Positions 7,622 through 15,388 of a DNA stretch of 17,433 bases are shown here, one piece after another. A program made the position numbers and the translations under genes. Location: contig JBBDIU010000111.1 of the NCBI GenBank assembly GCA_040880205.1, positions 1-17,433 on the forward strand. The letters run 5' to 3'. Positions within the stretch are counted from its first letter, which is position 1, and the number at the start of each line of letters is the position of its first letter. Below the pieces are notes generated by a model. It ran no database searches. It saw only the letters and a program-made list of their open reading frames with translations, and had not been told where the DNA came from. Origin of the DNA: WACF01 sp040880205. Lineage in GTDB: Bacteria; Pseudomonadota; Gammaproteobacteria; Pseudomonadales; Cellvibrionaceae.

Positions 7622-8168
7622 ACCGGCTAACCGTTTTTACGCACTGCTCGCTACCGCCGCCTTGCTATTGGCGATAACTGCTTGCGACTCGCGCTCGACC
7701 AGCAGCGATCAACAGCAGGGCATTCAAATGCACGCCCTGAATTTTCAGGAGTGGAACGAGCAGTTGACCAGCTACCAACCTTCCATCGTGGTGGTTGACA
7801 TGTGGGCCATGTGGTGTGCCTCGTGTATCAAACGCTTTCCGAAAATGGTGGACTTGCACGAACAATACAGCTCACGGGGGGTGGAAATTGTTTCGCTGAA
7901 TCTGGACAATCGCGAGGATCAGGCAGCGGTGCAACAAGCAGAGGAATTTCTCCGGGAAATTAACGCAACCTTCGACAATTTTCACATGGATGAAAACCTG
8001 ATCGAAGCCTTCGAGCGCTTCAACCTGATCGGCATTCCCGCCGTGCTGATATACGACAGCAACGGCGAAGAACGCTTTCGCCTAACCGGCGACAACCCCA
8101 ACAGCCAGTTCACCGACGAAGACATTGAAGATGCAATCAACGAGTTGCTAGGCGAAGAAGCCGCCTAG
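7611..8168 (+). CDS. Thioredoxin-like lipoprotein (TlpA/ResA type)
   Basis: A 185-aa protein with a lipoprotein signal: hydrophobic residues 11-22 and lipobox ITAC ending at Cys25, which would become the acylated N terminus and anchor the protein on the periplasmic side of a membrane. The mature part has a thioredoxin fold with the redox motif WCASC (Cys69 and Cys72) preceded by VVVDMWAM, and the cis-proline at Pro143 in GIPAVLIYD. This suits a membrane-tethered thiol-disulfide reductant, as in TlpA/ResA/DsbE relatives. The frame is open much further upstream, but the ATG at 7611 was chosen because a GGAG sits seven bases before it and translation from there opens with the lipobox signal. It overlaps the redoxin gene by 11 bp, so the two are probably coupled and may form a redox relay. 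Confidence 0.88.
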   Translation: MVCKPANRFYALLATAALLLAITACDSRSTSSDQQQGIQMHALNFQEWNEQLTSYQPSIVVVDMWAMWCASCIKRFPKMVDLHEQYSSRGVEIVSLNLDNREDQAAVQQAEEFLREINATFDNFHMDENLIEAFERFNLIGIPAVLIYDSNGEERFRLTGDNPNSQFTDEDIEDAINELLGEEAA

Positions 8169-8171
8169 CAA

Positions 8172-8206
8172 TAGTCTCTAGTCGCTAATCCCTAGTCGCT
8201 AGTCGT
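8172..8206 (+). repeat. 5x degenerate 7-bp repeat after the lipoprotein gene
   Basis: Five consecutive heptamers start three bases after the TAG stop codon: TAGTCTC, TAGTCGC, TAATCCC, TAGTCGC, TAGTCGT. Every unit begins with a stop triplet in the sense of the preceding gene. The period is exactly 7 with point differences, unlike the perfect array between sufB and sufC. Confidence 0.85.
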
Positions 8207-8225
8207 TCCGCTGGCGACTTCATCG

Positions 8226-8293
8226 CCTTCACTATTCACCATTCACTTTTCACCATTCACTGTCGTCTCACATCTCACATCTCCCGTCTCCCG
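8226..8293 (-). repeat. 9-unit degenerate 7-bp repeat abutting the trmJ stop
   Basis: Reading from the trmJ stop (minus strand) there are two copies of CGGGAGA, two of TGTGAGA, a 5-base break CGACA, then GTGAATG, GTGAAAA, GTGAATG, GTGAATA and GTGAAGG. The array touches the stop codon directly. Together with the array at 8172-8206, it makes up most of the convergent spacer between the lipoprotein gene and trmJ. Confidence 0.85.
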
Positions 8294-9070
8294 TCACTCC
8301 TTTTCCAACTTCTTAATCCTGTTACCCGTATGAAAAATATAATTCTGCGTCGCCGTTAAAATGCCGCGCAGAATGCTTAGCTCCATTTGATCCAGGCGAA
8401 TGCGCCCGTAAAGTCGGCGCAGACGGGTCATGGTCTGGCGGGGATTATCCGGCTCCAGAAAGCCGAGGGTTTCCAGCGTTTCTTGTAGATGAGCGTAGTA
8501 GTGCTCCAGATCCTGCTGCTTGGCCGGGGGCATGTCCCAGTCCTCGAAGTGAATCGGTTTACCCGCTTCAGCCGCTAAATAGGCCATGCGGATTTCATAG
8601 CAGATTACCTGCACGGCGGCACTGATATTAAGCGCACTGTAGTCCGGATTGGCCGGAATGTGCACGTGGAACTGGCACTGTTGCAGTTCCTCGTTGGTCA
8701 GGCCCCGGTCTTCGCGGCCAAAGACAATGGCGATTTGGTGACTGGCGGATTCGGTCCAACTGCGTTCGCCGCATTCGCGAGGCGTCAGCAATGGCCAGGG
8801 AATGCGCCGCTCCCGGGCGCTGGTGCCCACTACCAGGCCGCAGTCACCCACGGCATCCGCCAGGGTTTCCACCACCACCACGCCATCCAGCACATCGGCG
8901 GCATTGGCGGCACGCCACACTGCCTTGGGGGATGGATAATCCCTGGGATCAACCAAATACAGGCGCGACAAGCCCATGTTCTTCATTGCGCGCGCGGCAG
9001 CACCTACATTGCCGGGGTGGCTGGTATTGACCAGGACAATACGTATGTGATCGAAACAGGAGTGGTCCAT
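8294..9070 (-). CDS. trmJ: TrmJ, tRNA Cm32/Um32 2'-O-methyltransferase
   Basis: SPOUT-class methyltransferase that uses S-adenosylmethionine to methylate the ribose of nucleotide 32 in the tRNA anticodon loop. From the ATG at 9070 it is 258 aa (E. coli TrmJ 246). Characteristic elements are RIVLVNTSHPGNVGAAARAM at 10-29, the knotted C-terminal part with IVFGREDRGLTNEEL at 115-129, and IPANPDYSALNISAAVQ at 138-154. A TTG 15 codons upstream would extend the protein, but the extension MLNFAPFGATCGYST resembles nothing in the family and has no ribosome site. In E. coli the neighbours are suhB (divergent) and iscR; here suhB is divergent as well, but two redox genes lie between trmJ and iscR. The C-terminal helical extension from about residue 183 is usual for TrmJ. 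Confidence 0.94.
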   Translation of the reverse strand: MDHSCFDHIRIVLVNTSHPGNVGAAARAMKNMGLSRLYLVDPRDYPSPKAVWRAANAADVLDGVVVVETLADAVGDCGLVVGTSARERRIPWPLLTPRECGERSWTESASHQIAIVFGREDRGLTNEELQQCQFHVHIPANPDYSALNISAAVQVICYEIRMAYLAAEAGKPIHFEDWDMPPAKQQDLEHYYAHLQETLETLGFLEPDNPRQTMTRLRRLYGRIRLDQMELSILRGILTATQNYIFHTGNRIKKLEKE

Positions 9071-9108
9071 TGTTGAATAACCGCAGGTAGCGCCAAAGGG
9101 CGCAAAGT

Positions 9109-9137
9109 TTAGCAAAAGGGTGGGAGGCTGGTATACT
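9109..9137 (+). promoter_or_regulatory. Candidate suhB promoter
   Basis: TTAGCA (9109-9114) and TATACT (9132-9137) are spaced 17 bp apart, matching the sigma70 boxes at four and five of six positions. Transcription would start near 9144, giving a leader of about 90 nt before the suhB ATG. Confidence 0.5.
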
Positions 9138-9233
9138 GCGCGGCCCGCGAGAGGTGCTCAGTTCAGTTACCGATTGCCCGGCATCAATAGTTGTATAAAA
9201 CAATCCCTGGAATCCTTCGCCCGGACCCATGCT

Positions 9234-10037
9234 ATGGAACCAATGCTAACGGTGGCCCTGAACGCGGCCCGCAAGGCGGCCACACTGGCCGAACAGGCCG
9301 CCGAACGCCTGGACAAGCTGACCATCGAAACCAAGGCGCGCAACGATTTCGTAACCCAGGTGGACCATGCCGCGGAAAAGGAAATTATCTATCACCTGCG
9401 CAAGGCCTACCCTGAACACAATATTCGCGGCGAGGAATCCGGGCTCCACGAAGGCAGCGGCACAACGGACTACGAATGGCTGATTGACCCCATCGATGGC
9501 ACCACCAATTTTATTCACGGCATTCCCCACTTTGCGGTTTCCATTGCTTGTTTGCACAAGGGCCGCGTGGAACACGGGGTAATCATCGATCCGACCAAGC
9601 GGGAAGAATTTACCGCTAGCCGGGGTAAGGGCGCGCAACTGAATGGTCGGCGCATTCGGGTAAGCCCCCGCCAGGGCTTGGACGGCGCGATCATCGGTAC
9701 CGGCATTCCCTTTAGCGGCTTTGCCCTTGAACACATGGAACCCTATCTCGCCTGCCTGCGTGACATTGCCGGGCAGACCGCGGGGATTCGGCGGCCGGGT
9801 TCGGCGGCGCTCGATCTGGCTTATGTGGCGGCTGGCCGCTTTGACGGATTTTGGGAAATGAATTTAAAACCCTGGGATATCGCCGCTGGCGTGTTGCTGA
9901 TTCAGGAAGCGGGCGGATTGACCGCGGATCTCAAGGGCGGTACCCGTTATCTGGAGACTGGCCATATCGTAACAGGCACACCCCGAGTCTTTAAAAGCTT
10001 GGTGCGGATAACCCGAAAGCACTTGGGTCATCTGTAA
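9234..10037 (+). CDS. suhB: SuhB, inositol monophosphatase family
   Basis: Mg2+-dependent inositol-1-phosphate phosphatase; in E. coli the protein also joins the Nus complex for rRNA antitermination. From the ATG at 9234 it has 267 aa, the same length as E. coli SuhB. Metal-binding residues are visible as Glu67 in RGEESG, the motif WLIDPIDGTTNF (Asp85 and Asp88) and Trp214-Asp215 in KPWDIAAG. The opening MEPMLTVALNAARKA matches the family start, whereas the upstream GTG would add 38 unrelated residues; no strong ribosome site precedes the chosen ATG. It is divergent from trmJ, as in E. coli, and convergent with the sensor kinase gene, whose stop lies 9 bp away. No part of the family core appears to be missing. 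Confidence 0.94.
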   Translation: MEPMLTVALNAARKAATLAEQAAERLDKLTIETKARNDFVTQVDHAAEKEIIYHLRKAYPEHNIRGEESGLHEGSGTTDYEWLIDPIDGTTNFIHGIPHFAVSIACLHKGRVEHGVIIDPTKREEFTASRGKGAQLNGRRIRVSPRQGLDGAIIGTGIPFSGFALEHMEPYLACLRDIAGQTAGIRRPGSAALDLAYVAAGRFDGFWEMNLKPWDIAAGVLLIQEAGGLTADLKGGTRYLETGHIVTGTPRVFKSLVRITRKHLGHL

Positions 10038-10046
10038 CATCAAGAC

Positions 10047-12086
10047 TTATTGTTCCACTCTCTCCTCTTTCCCTTCCGTGGCGAGCAAGGTATTGAAAGT
10101 TCTAATAAGCTCGGGAATGATGACGGGCTTGGTGAGATAGGCTTCAAAACCGGCTTTCAGTCCCCGCTCCACATCGTAAGCCATGGCATTGGCCGACAGG
10201 GCAATGACGGGAATTTCCGCCGTGGCGGCATCCTGCTTTAATACTTTCAAGGCTTCAAAACCATCGATGCCGGGTAGGTTGATATCCAGGATAATCAGGT
10301 CCGGGTTTTCGGTGCGCGCCCGGTACAAGCCGCGGAAGGCCTCATTGGCGGTATGCAGCTCGAGTTGCGAATAGCGTTGCAGGACCTGCTCCATTAAGCG
10401 CAAGTTGGAGGCGTTATCTTCGATATATAAAACGCGACGCTGCCCGCTGATGCACAGGTCCACCGCTGGCTGATCGAAAGTATCACTACTGTCCCGGGTA
10501 CCCACACCAGCGGTCCACTGCTCCGCCCGGGTAAAAGTAATGCTGAAGCAGCTACCCTCACCAGGCCTACTGTCAAAGTCCAACGTTCCTCCCATCATTT
10601 CCACCAGTTGCTTGGTAATGACCAAGCCCACGCCCGAACCTTCCGTATTGCTGTGCTCGGCACCCAGGCGATTAAAAGGTTCGAACACAGCGCCCCATTG
10701 GGATTCGGGAATGCCGTGGCCGGTATCATGAACCTGGATGGTTAAGTGGTGAGCTCCCGAGGCAGCGAAGCGGATTGTGACCGATCCTTGATCGCGGTTG
10801 TATTTAATCGCGTTGCTGAGAAGATTCAATACAACCTGCTTCAAGCGGACCGCATCGGCGTGCAAGTAAACGTTCTCCAGCCCATCGGTTTCCACCTGCA
10901 CGGCGATACCGCGCGCCTCCGCCAGGGATTGCAACAGGCCATTGCATTCCGCCACGATGCGACTGGGCAACACGGGCTCCAGCGAGAGGGTCAATTTACC
11001 CGACTCAATTTTGGCCAGATCCAACACATCATTGATCAGCCGCAGCAGGTGCTGACCCGCGTTGCGTATTTCGCGCACGTTCTCGCGCTGGCTGTCCGTC
11101 AGATTGCTTTCGTAGTCAAAAAGTTGGGAAAAGCCGAGAATGGCATTCATGGGGGTGCGCAATTCATGGCTCATGCTGGAAAGGAACTGGGATTTGGCCC
11201 GGTTGGCTTTCTCCGCCGCCTCCTTGGCTTGAAGTACGCGCTCCTCGGCCTTTTTTAACTCAGTGATGTCGAGGTTGGTGCCGGAAAAGCTCACCGCCTC
11301 GCCGCGCTCGTTGAAAGTTGCCTGGCCGCGAACGCGAATCCAGTACTGTTTGCCACCGCCACCCACCATGCGGTATTCCATGTCGAAGGGTTCCTGGTTT
11401 TCCAAGTGCCGCTTCCATGCCTGATCAAAGCGAAAACGATCCTGGGGCAGAATGCGCTCGCGGAATTTCTTGAACTGATCCAAGCCTTTCTGCAAATCTT
11501 CATCCGACACCGGAATACCAATTTGCTCGAAACAACGCTTGGAATAGAAAAAGCTGTTTTCTTCCGCCGACCACTCCCAGATTCCGTCGTTAGAGGCGTT
11601 GATAATGCGCATCTGACGCGCCTCGCGACGGCGGGTTTCATCCTCCGTCTCTTTCAGCCGGGTGATGTCGAAATTAATGCCCGAAAGATAAATAGCGCGC
11701 CCGCTTTCATCCCGAACCGCATCGGCCAGGCATTGCGACCAACGGTAGCTGCCGTCCTTGGCTCGCACGCGAAAGGTCACATCAATGCCCACACCGGTTT
11801 TCAGATGCTCCACGATGGCGTCGCGGGACTGCTCGCGGTCCTCCGGGTGAATCAACTCAGGCAAGCGTCGGGCATCATTGATGTAGGGTGCATCCTCCTC
11901 GCCGTAGCCCAATTGCTGCCAGAATTCACCGCTCCAGTCGAAGCGGTGTGTCCGCATATCCCAGTCCCAAAAACCGTAGCCGCTGCTGCTATCAAAAATA
12001 CGTTGATGCCGCTTGACGATTTTGCGCAGCTCATCCGCGCTCAGGGATTGCAGATCCTCATCGTTTAACCAGACTCGTTTAGCCAT
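10047..12086 (-). CDS. Soluble hybrid sensor histidine kinase (PAS-PAS-HK-REC)
   Basis: A 679-aa two-component hybrid kinase without membrane segments, so its signal is probably cytoplasmic. Order of parts: a PAS/PAC domain of the PAS_3 type at about 28-145; a second at about 156-278 (YWIRVRGQATFN, then FSGTNLDITELKKAEE); a short coiled-coil linker 278-300; HisKA with the phosphorylated His307 in SSMSHELRTPMNAILGFS; the ATPase domain with Asn425 in the N-box, DTGHGIP at 454-460 and GSGVGL at 483-488; and a receiver domain from about 550 with acidic Glu556/Asp557, phospho-acceptor Asp601 in LDINLPGIDG and Lys653 in LTKP. There is no output domain, and no partner regulator gene is adjacent, so phosphate must pass to an unlinked Hpt or regulator. 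The ATG at 12086 has GAGG five bases upstream. Its ligand is unknown. Confidence 0.92.
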   Translation of the reverse strand: MAKRVWLNDEDLQSLSADELRKIVKRHQRIFDSSSGYGFWDWDMRTHRFDWSGEFWQQLGYGEEDAPYINDARRLPELIHPEDREQSRDAIVEHLKTGVGIDVTFRVRAKDGSYRWSQCLADAVRDESGRAIYLSGINFDITRLKETEDETRRREARQMRIINASNDGIWEWSAEENSFFYSKRCFEQIGIPVSDEDLQKGLDQFKKFRERILPQDRFRFDQAWKRHLENQEPFDMEYRMVGGGGKQYWIRVRGQATFNERGEAVSFSGTNLDITELKKAEERVLQAKEAAEKANRAKSQFLSSMSHELRTPMNAILGFSQLFDYESNLTDSQRENVREIRNAGQHLLRLINDVLDLAKIESGKLTLSLEPVLPSRIVAECNGLLQSLAEARGIAVQVETDGLENVYLHADAVRLKQVVLNLLSNAIKYNRDQGSVTIRFAASGAHHLTIQVHDTGHGIPESQWGAVFEPFNRLGAEHSNTEGSGVGLVITKQLVEMMGGTLDFDSRPGEGSCFSITFTRAEQWTAGVGTRDSSDTFDQPAVDLCISGQRRVLYIEDNASNLRLMEQVLQRYSQLELHTANEAFRGLYRARTENPDLIILDINLPGIDGFEALKVLKQDAATAEIPVIALSANAMAYDVERGLKAGFEAYLTKPVIIPELIRTFNTLLATEGKEERVEQ

Positions 12087-12462
12087 TTGCGCCTCAAAAC
12101 AAGGTAATCGGAGTACTTTAAGTCAAGTGGCGGTTTCATCCAAGGCCCACACCACTTAATGGCGAGGTGATTTTTCGCACTAGCCGAGCTCCAGAAGCTT
12201 GCTCCAGCCCTCATATCGGGTTTGGCACTTATCTCGAATGGTTATTTCTGTTTGCTCTTTTCTCCCGGTAGGCTATTTTTGTGTTTATCCCATTATCACT
12301 ATCGTTCGAGCATTGCTGAATTTGCGCTTAGCGCTTATGGGTAATGGTTGGCATTCAGCGACCTCAACGCTTGTACGTTCACAGCCCTTTGTTTGGTCCA
12401 TGAATGCCGGTTCGCGAATGAGCCGCGGCGATTGGGTATCACCGGCATAATGGAGCGGCCAA
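12087..12462. other. Divergent intergenic region with inverted repeats
   Basis: 376 bp between the kinase gene (minus) and the ThDP enzyme gene (plus), with no convincing gene. On the kinase side a weak promoter is possible: ATCCAA (12138-12143) and ACTTTA (12115-12120) on the plus strand read TTGGAT and TAAAGT on minus, 17 bp apart. Towards the ThDP gene there are overlapping palindromic words: GCTGAAT 12315-12321 with ATTCAGC 12353-12359, and GGCATTCA 12350-12357 with TGAATGCC 12401-12408. A GGAG ribosome site precedes the ATG at 12463. No promoter for the ThDP gene is clear. Confidence 0.5.
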
Positions 12463-14265
12463 ATGACTAATAAATTGCAATCTCCTGTCCAGAGCGGTTC
12501 AGTTCCCAGCACCACCATGGCCGACCTTTTGATCAGCTATCTGCGGGAGCTTGAGGTCGAGTATATTTTCGGTATCCCGGGCGGTGCCATAGAACCTCTT
12601 TACAATGCCCTGGCACGCAGCGAGAGACGGGCCGACGGCGGGCCCCGTGCCATAACGGTTCGGCATGAGACCGGCGGCGCCTTCATGGCCGACGGTTACT
12701 ACTGCCAAACAGGGAAGATCGGGGTGTGTTGCGCCACCACTGGCCCGGGCACCACAAACATCATAACCGGGGTGGCCTCGGCCCACGCCAATCACATTCC
12801 CATGCTGGTACTCACCGGCCAGACTGCCTTGAATTCCTTCGGCAAACAAGCGTTCCAGGAATCCTCCTGCACCGGCGTCAATACCCTGGCCATACTGGAG
12901 CCCTGCACCCGTTACAACACGCTGGTGTCACATCCGGGCCAATTCGAACTCAAGCTGGTAACCGCGCTGATGGCGGCCATGGGCCCCAATCCCGGGCCGG
13001 TCCACCTCAGCGTTCCCATTGACGTTATGAATGCACCGCATCCTGATGCGCGACCGCAGTACAACATCAAGCAATTGCTGCCATCGATGCTTTCGGTCGA
13101 ATCTTCCTTGGTCGGCAATCTTGTCGATCGCTTGAAGCAGGCCAATAAAATTGTCTTCGTGGTGGGAGAAGGCGGGCGGCACGCTATTGGCGATATCATT
13201 ATCGCCGCGCAATTGTTGGAAGCCGATATTGTCACCACACCGCAAGGCAAGGGCCTGCTCAGCCCCTATCACCCGCTCTACCGCGGCGTTATCGGCTTTG
13301 CCGGCCATCAAAGCGCGGCGCGCGCCTTGCTCAACGAGGAGGTCGATACGGTTGTCTGCATTGGCGCGGCTCTCAGTGAATGGGCCACCAATGCCTGGGA
13401 TTCCAGCACCTTGATGAATCAGCGCCTGATTCACATCGACCAGCAAGAACACAATTTTGCCCTGACACCCATGGCCGGCATGCACGTGCGCGGCAGCATC
13501 GCCCATACCTTTGAACGGTTGCTGGCGGCACTGACCGAGGACGAAGCCATCGCGGCCCGACGCGAGTTGATTGTCGATCCCCAACCGCGCGAACAATGGT
13601 CGTTCACACTCGACGACCCGGAAAGTTTTCAATCGAACACATCACCCATTCATCCCGCGCGGGTCATGTGTGAACTACCCAAGTTTTTCCCGCGCAACAC
13701 GCGCTACGTTGCCGAGCCCGGCAACAGTTTCGCCTGGGCTATTCATTACCTGCACCCCTACGATCAGAGAATCAAAGGCTCGCGCGACTTCGGCAGCAGT
13801 CTGTTCAAAACCTGGATTGAATTCGCCTCCATGGGCTGGGCCATCGGCAGCGCCGTGGGCGCCGCCCTGGCGTTAAAGGATCAACCGGTAGTTTGTATCA
13901 CGGGTGACGGCAGCATGCTGATGAGCGGCCAAGAGATCACCGTGGCGATCGAACACAACTTGCCGCTGATTTACATTGTGCTAAACGACATGGCACTGGG
14001 CATGGTAAAACACGGCCAGCGCCTGACGGGTGCGGAACAAATTGCCTGGAAGATCCCCGAAGTAGACTTCGCCAGCGTCGCCAAAGCCATGGGTGCTAAG
14101 GCATTGCGCGTCGAGCGCGCCAGCGATTTCGAACAACTAAAAAACTTCGACCTTCACAATCTGGACGGGCCAATACTCCTGGACGTAATTATCGACGGCG
14201 AAGCGGTTCCGCCGATTACGAAGCGGACCGAGGCTTTGAAGGAGATGGTGGTTTTGGGAATCTGA
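12463..14265 (+). CDS. Acetolactate-synthase-like ThDP-dependent enzyme
   Basis: A 600-aa enzyme of the thiamine-diphosphate decarboxylase/carboligase superfamily. The N-terminal PYR domain carries the cofactor-activating Glu69 in RHETGGAFMADGY, and TGPGTTNIITG at 93-103. The middle domain (about 210-360) has the VVGEGG start at 233. The C-terminal PP domain has the Mg-ThDP motif GDG at 481-483 ending in Asn508-Asp509. Overall it resembles acetolactate synthase large subunits, but no IlvN/IlvH-type small subunit is nearby and the gene is not with branched-chain amino acid genes. Likely chemistry is decarboxylation of a 2-oxo acid followed by carboligation; pyruvate is only a guess. The following SDR gene on the same strand, 76 bp on, may act on the product. 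The ATG has GGAG seven bases upstream. Confidence 0.85.
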   Translation: MTNKLQSPVQSGSVPSTTMADLLISYLRELEVEYIFGIPGGAIEPLYNALARSERRADGGPRAITVRHETGGAFMADGYYCQTGKIGVCCATTGPGTTNIITGVASAHANHIPMLVLTGQTALNSFGKQAFQESSCTGVNTLAILEPCTRYNTLVSHPGQFELKLVTALMAAMGPNPGPVHLSVPIDVMNAPHPDARPQYNIKQLLPSMLSVESSLVGNLVDRLKQANKIVFVVGEGGRHAIGDIIIAAQLLEADIVTTPQGKGLLSPYHPLYRGVIGFAGHQSAARALLNEEVDTVVCIGAALSEWATNAWDSSTLMNQRLIHIDQQEHNFALTPMAGMHVRGSIAHTFERLLAALTEDEAIAARRELIVDPQPREQWSFTLDDPESFQSNTSPIHPARVMCELPKFFPRNTRYVAEPGNSFAWAIHYLHPYDQRIKGSRDFGSSLFKTWIEFASMGWAIGSAVGAALALKDQPVVCITGDGSMLMSGQEITVAIEHNLPLIYIVLNDMALGMVKHGQRLTGAEQIAWKIPEVDFASVAKAMGAKALRVERASDFEQLKNFDLHNLDGPILLDVIIDGEAVPPITKRTEALKEMVVLGI

Positions 14266-14341
14266 ATGGGTTTTCTCCGCAAACACTCGTAGTCATATAT
14301 TGCGGCGGCTTAAAGCTTACATAACAAAAAAAGGAACAGTC

Positions 14342-15127
14342 ATGGGAACTCGGAAAGTAGCAATCATTACCGGCGCCAGCAAAGGAATCGGCCAGGGAGT
14401 CGCGATGCAACTGGCATTACAGGGTTTAGCGGTCGCTGTTACCAGCAGGAATAAACAACACGCAGAGCATATTGCCGAGGAAATCAAAAAGGCAGGAGGT
14501 GAAGCTCTCGGACTCGAATTTAATCTAGAACATGAAACAACTTTATCGAAACTAATAGATGATACTGTCGCCCACTATGGACGCTTGGATATACTGGTTA
14601 ACAATGCCATGAGCACCAGCTGCGTTCCTCCCCTCGATAACCTGTCACCAGAGCAGATATCGTTCGCGATCAACGCCAACTTGACCAACACCCTGCTCCT
14701 CACACAACTAGCCCGCCCTCATTTAAAAAAAACCGAAGGTAATGTGCTAAACATTGGCTCCGTCGTCGTTAATCGGCATATTCTGGGAATGCCGCTATAC
14801 GCAATCATCAAGGGTGCCATTGTGCAAATGACCAAGGCTCTGGCAGCGGAATGGGCTTCGGATAATATCCGGGTAAACTGCATTAATCCCGGCTTTATTC
14901 GCTCTAGCTCGCTGGACGAGTTGAAATTGCCGCCGGAAGCGTTAGCCGCAATCGAACGCCACTGCGTGCAGTTCCACCCATTAGGCAATCGAATCGGAGA
15001 GCCCAAGGATGTTGGAGACCTTGCGACCTACCTGACGTCGGATGCGGCCAATCTTATGACTGGTACGGTGATCAATCTGGATGCCGGCTTGAGCATTCAG
15101 GGATTTTCCATGCAACCAGCCGGCTAA
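14342..15127 (+). CDS. SDR-family oxidoreductase
   Basis: A 261-aa classical short-chain dehydrogenase/reductase. It has the nucleotide-binding TGASKGIG at 10-17, NNA at 87-89, Asn111, and the catalytic Ser140 (NIGS) with Tyr153 and Lys157 (YAIIK). Arg36 after the second strand (TSRN) suggests NADP(H) preference. The C terminus INLDAGLSIQGFSMQ is usual for the family. The ATG at 14342 is preceded by AAGGAA with correct spacing; an open frame 14 codons upstream has no support. It lies 76 bp after the ThDP enzyme gene on the same strand and may be co-transcribed, acting on a ketone or hydroxyketone made by that enzyme. Its codon use looks more A/T-rich than that of its neighbour, which may point to separate acquisition. 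The true substrate cannot be told. Confidence 0.88.
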   Translation: MGTRKVAIITGASKGIGQGVAMQLALQGLAVAVTSRNKQHAEHIAEEIKKAGGEALGLEFNLEHETTLSKLIDDTVAHYGRLDILVNNAMSTSCVPPLDNLSPEQISFAINANLTNTLLLTQLARPHLKKTEGNVLNIGSVVVNRHILGMPLYAIIKGAIVQMTKALAAEWASDNIRVNCINPGFIRSSSLDELKLPPEALAAIERHCVQFHPLGNRIGEPKDVGDLATYLTSDAANLMTGTVINLDAGLSIQGFSMQPAG

Positions 15128-15169
15128 TCGGGAGCACTGCTCCGCTCAGCGCCCGTCAGTAGACATAGC

Positions 15170-15388
15170 TTACCTGGGCGTCCGCGACCGTTTCTTTTTT
15201 GACAAATAAACCAAGATCCCGAACAAAAAGGAATAGTAAATAATAAAGCCGTAACCCCCGAACAAGGTGTCTACTGCCGAGCTCTCAGGAAAGAACAAAT
15301 GAGCTAAAAAAGGGACCAAGGAAATAAATATCACTAATATAGAATTAACAATATCACTACTTTTAACTTCCCGGCTTTGATTGCTCAT
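15170..15388 (-). CDS. Possible small two-helix membrane protein
   Basis: A 72-aa frame with a pattern unlike a chance reading: a polar N terminus (MSNQSREVKSSD), two hydrophobic segments at about 13-33 and 42-62 separated by a short PESSAVD loop, and a basic tail KKKRSRTPR. By the positive-inside rule both ends would face the cytoplasm. No family is recognised. Doubts: no Shine-Dalgarno precedes the ATG at 15388, nor the upstream TTG at 15418 or the GTG between them, and no promoter is evident. It stands alone between the SDR gene and the citryl-CoA lyase-like pair, in DNA that is locally A/T-rich. Confidence 0.42.
   Translation of the reverse strand: MSNQSREVKSSDIVNSILVIFISLVPFLAHLFFPESSAVDTLFGGYGFIIYYSFLFGILVYLSKKKRSRTPR

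Noticed and set aside
9071..9115. Upstream TTG start adding 15 residues to TrmJ
   Set aside because: No ribosome site, the extension has no family resemblance, and the ATG at 9070 gives a normal TrmJ N terminus.
9120..9233. Upstream GTG start adding 38 residues to SuhB
   Set aside because: The extension crosses the probable -10 box and is absent from the family; the ATG at 9234 gives exactly 267 aa.
12199..12450. 83-aa plus-strand frame in the intergenic region
   Set aside because: No ribosome site, no recognisable domain, and its sequence looks like a chance reading of non-coding DNA.
14277..14305. CCGCAA/TTGCGG inverted repeat between the ThDP and SDR genes as a terminator
   Set aside because: Only six base pairs with a 17-nt loop and no T tract, so termination is not supported.
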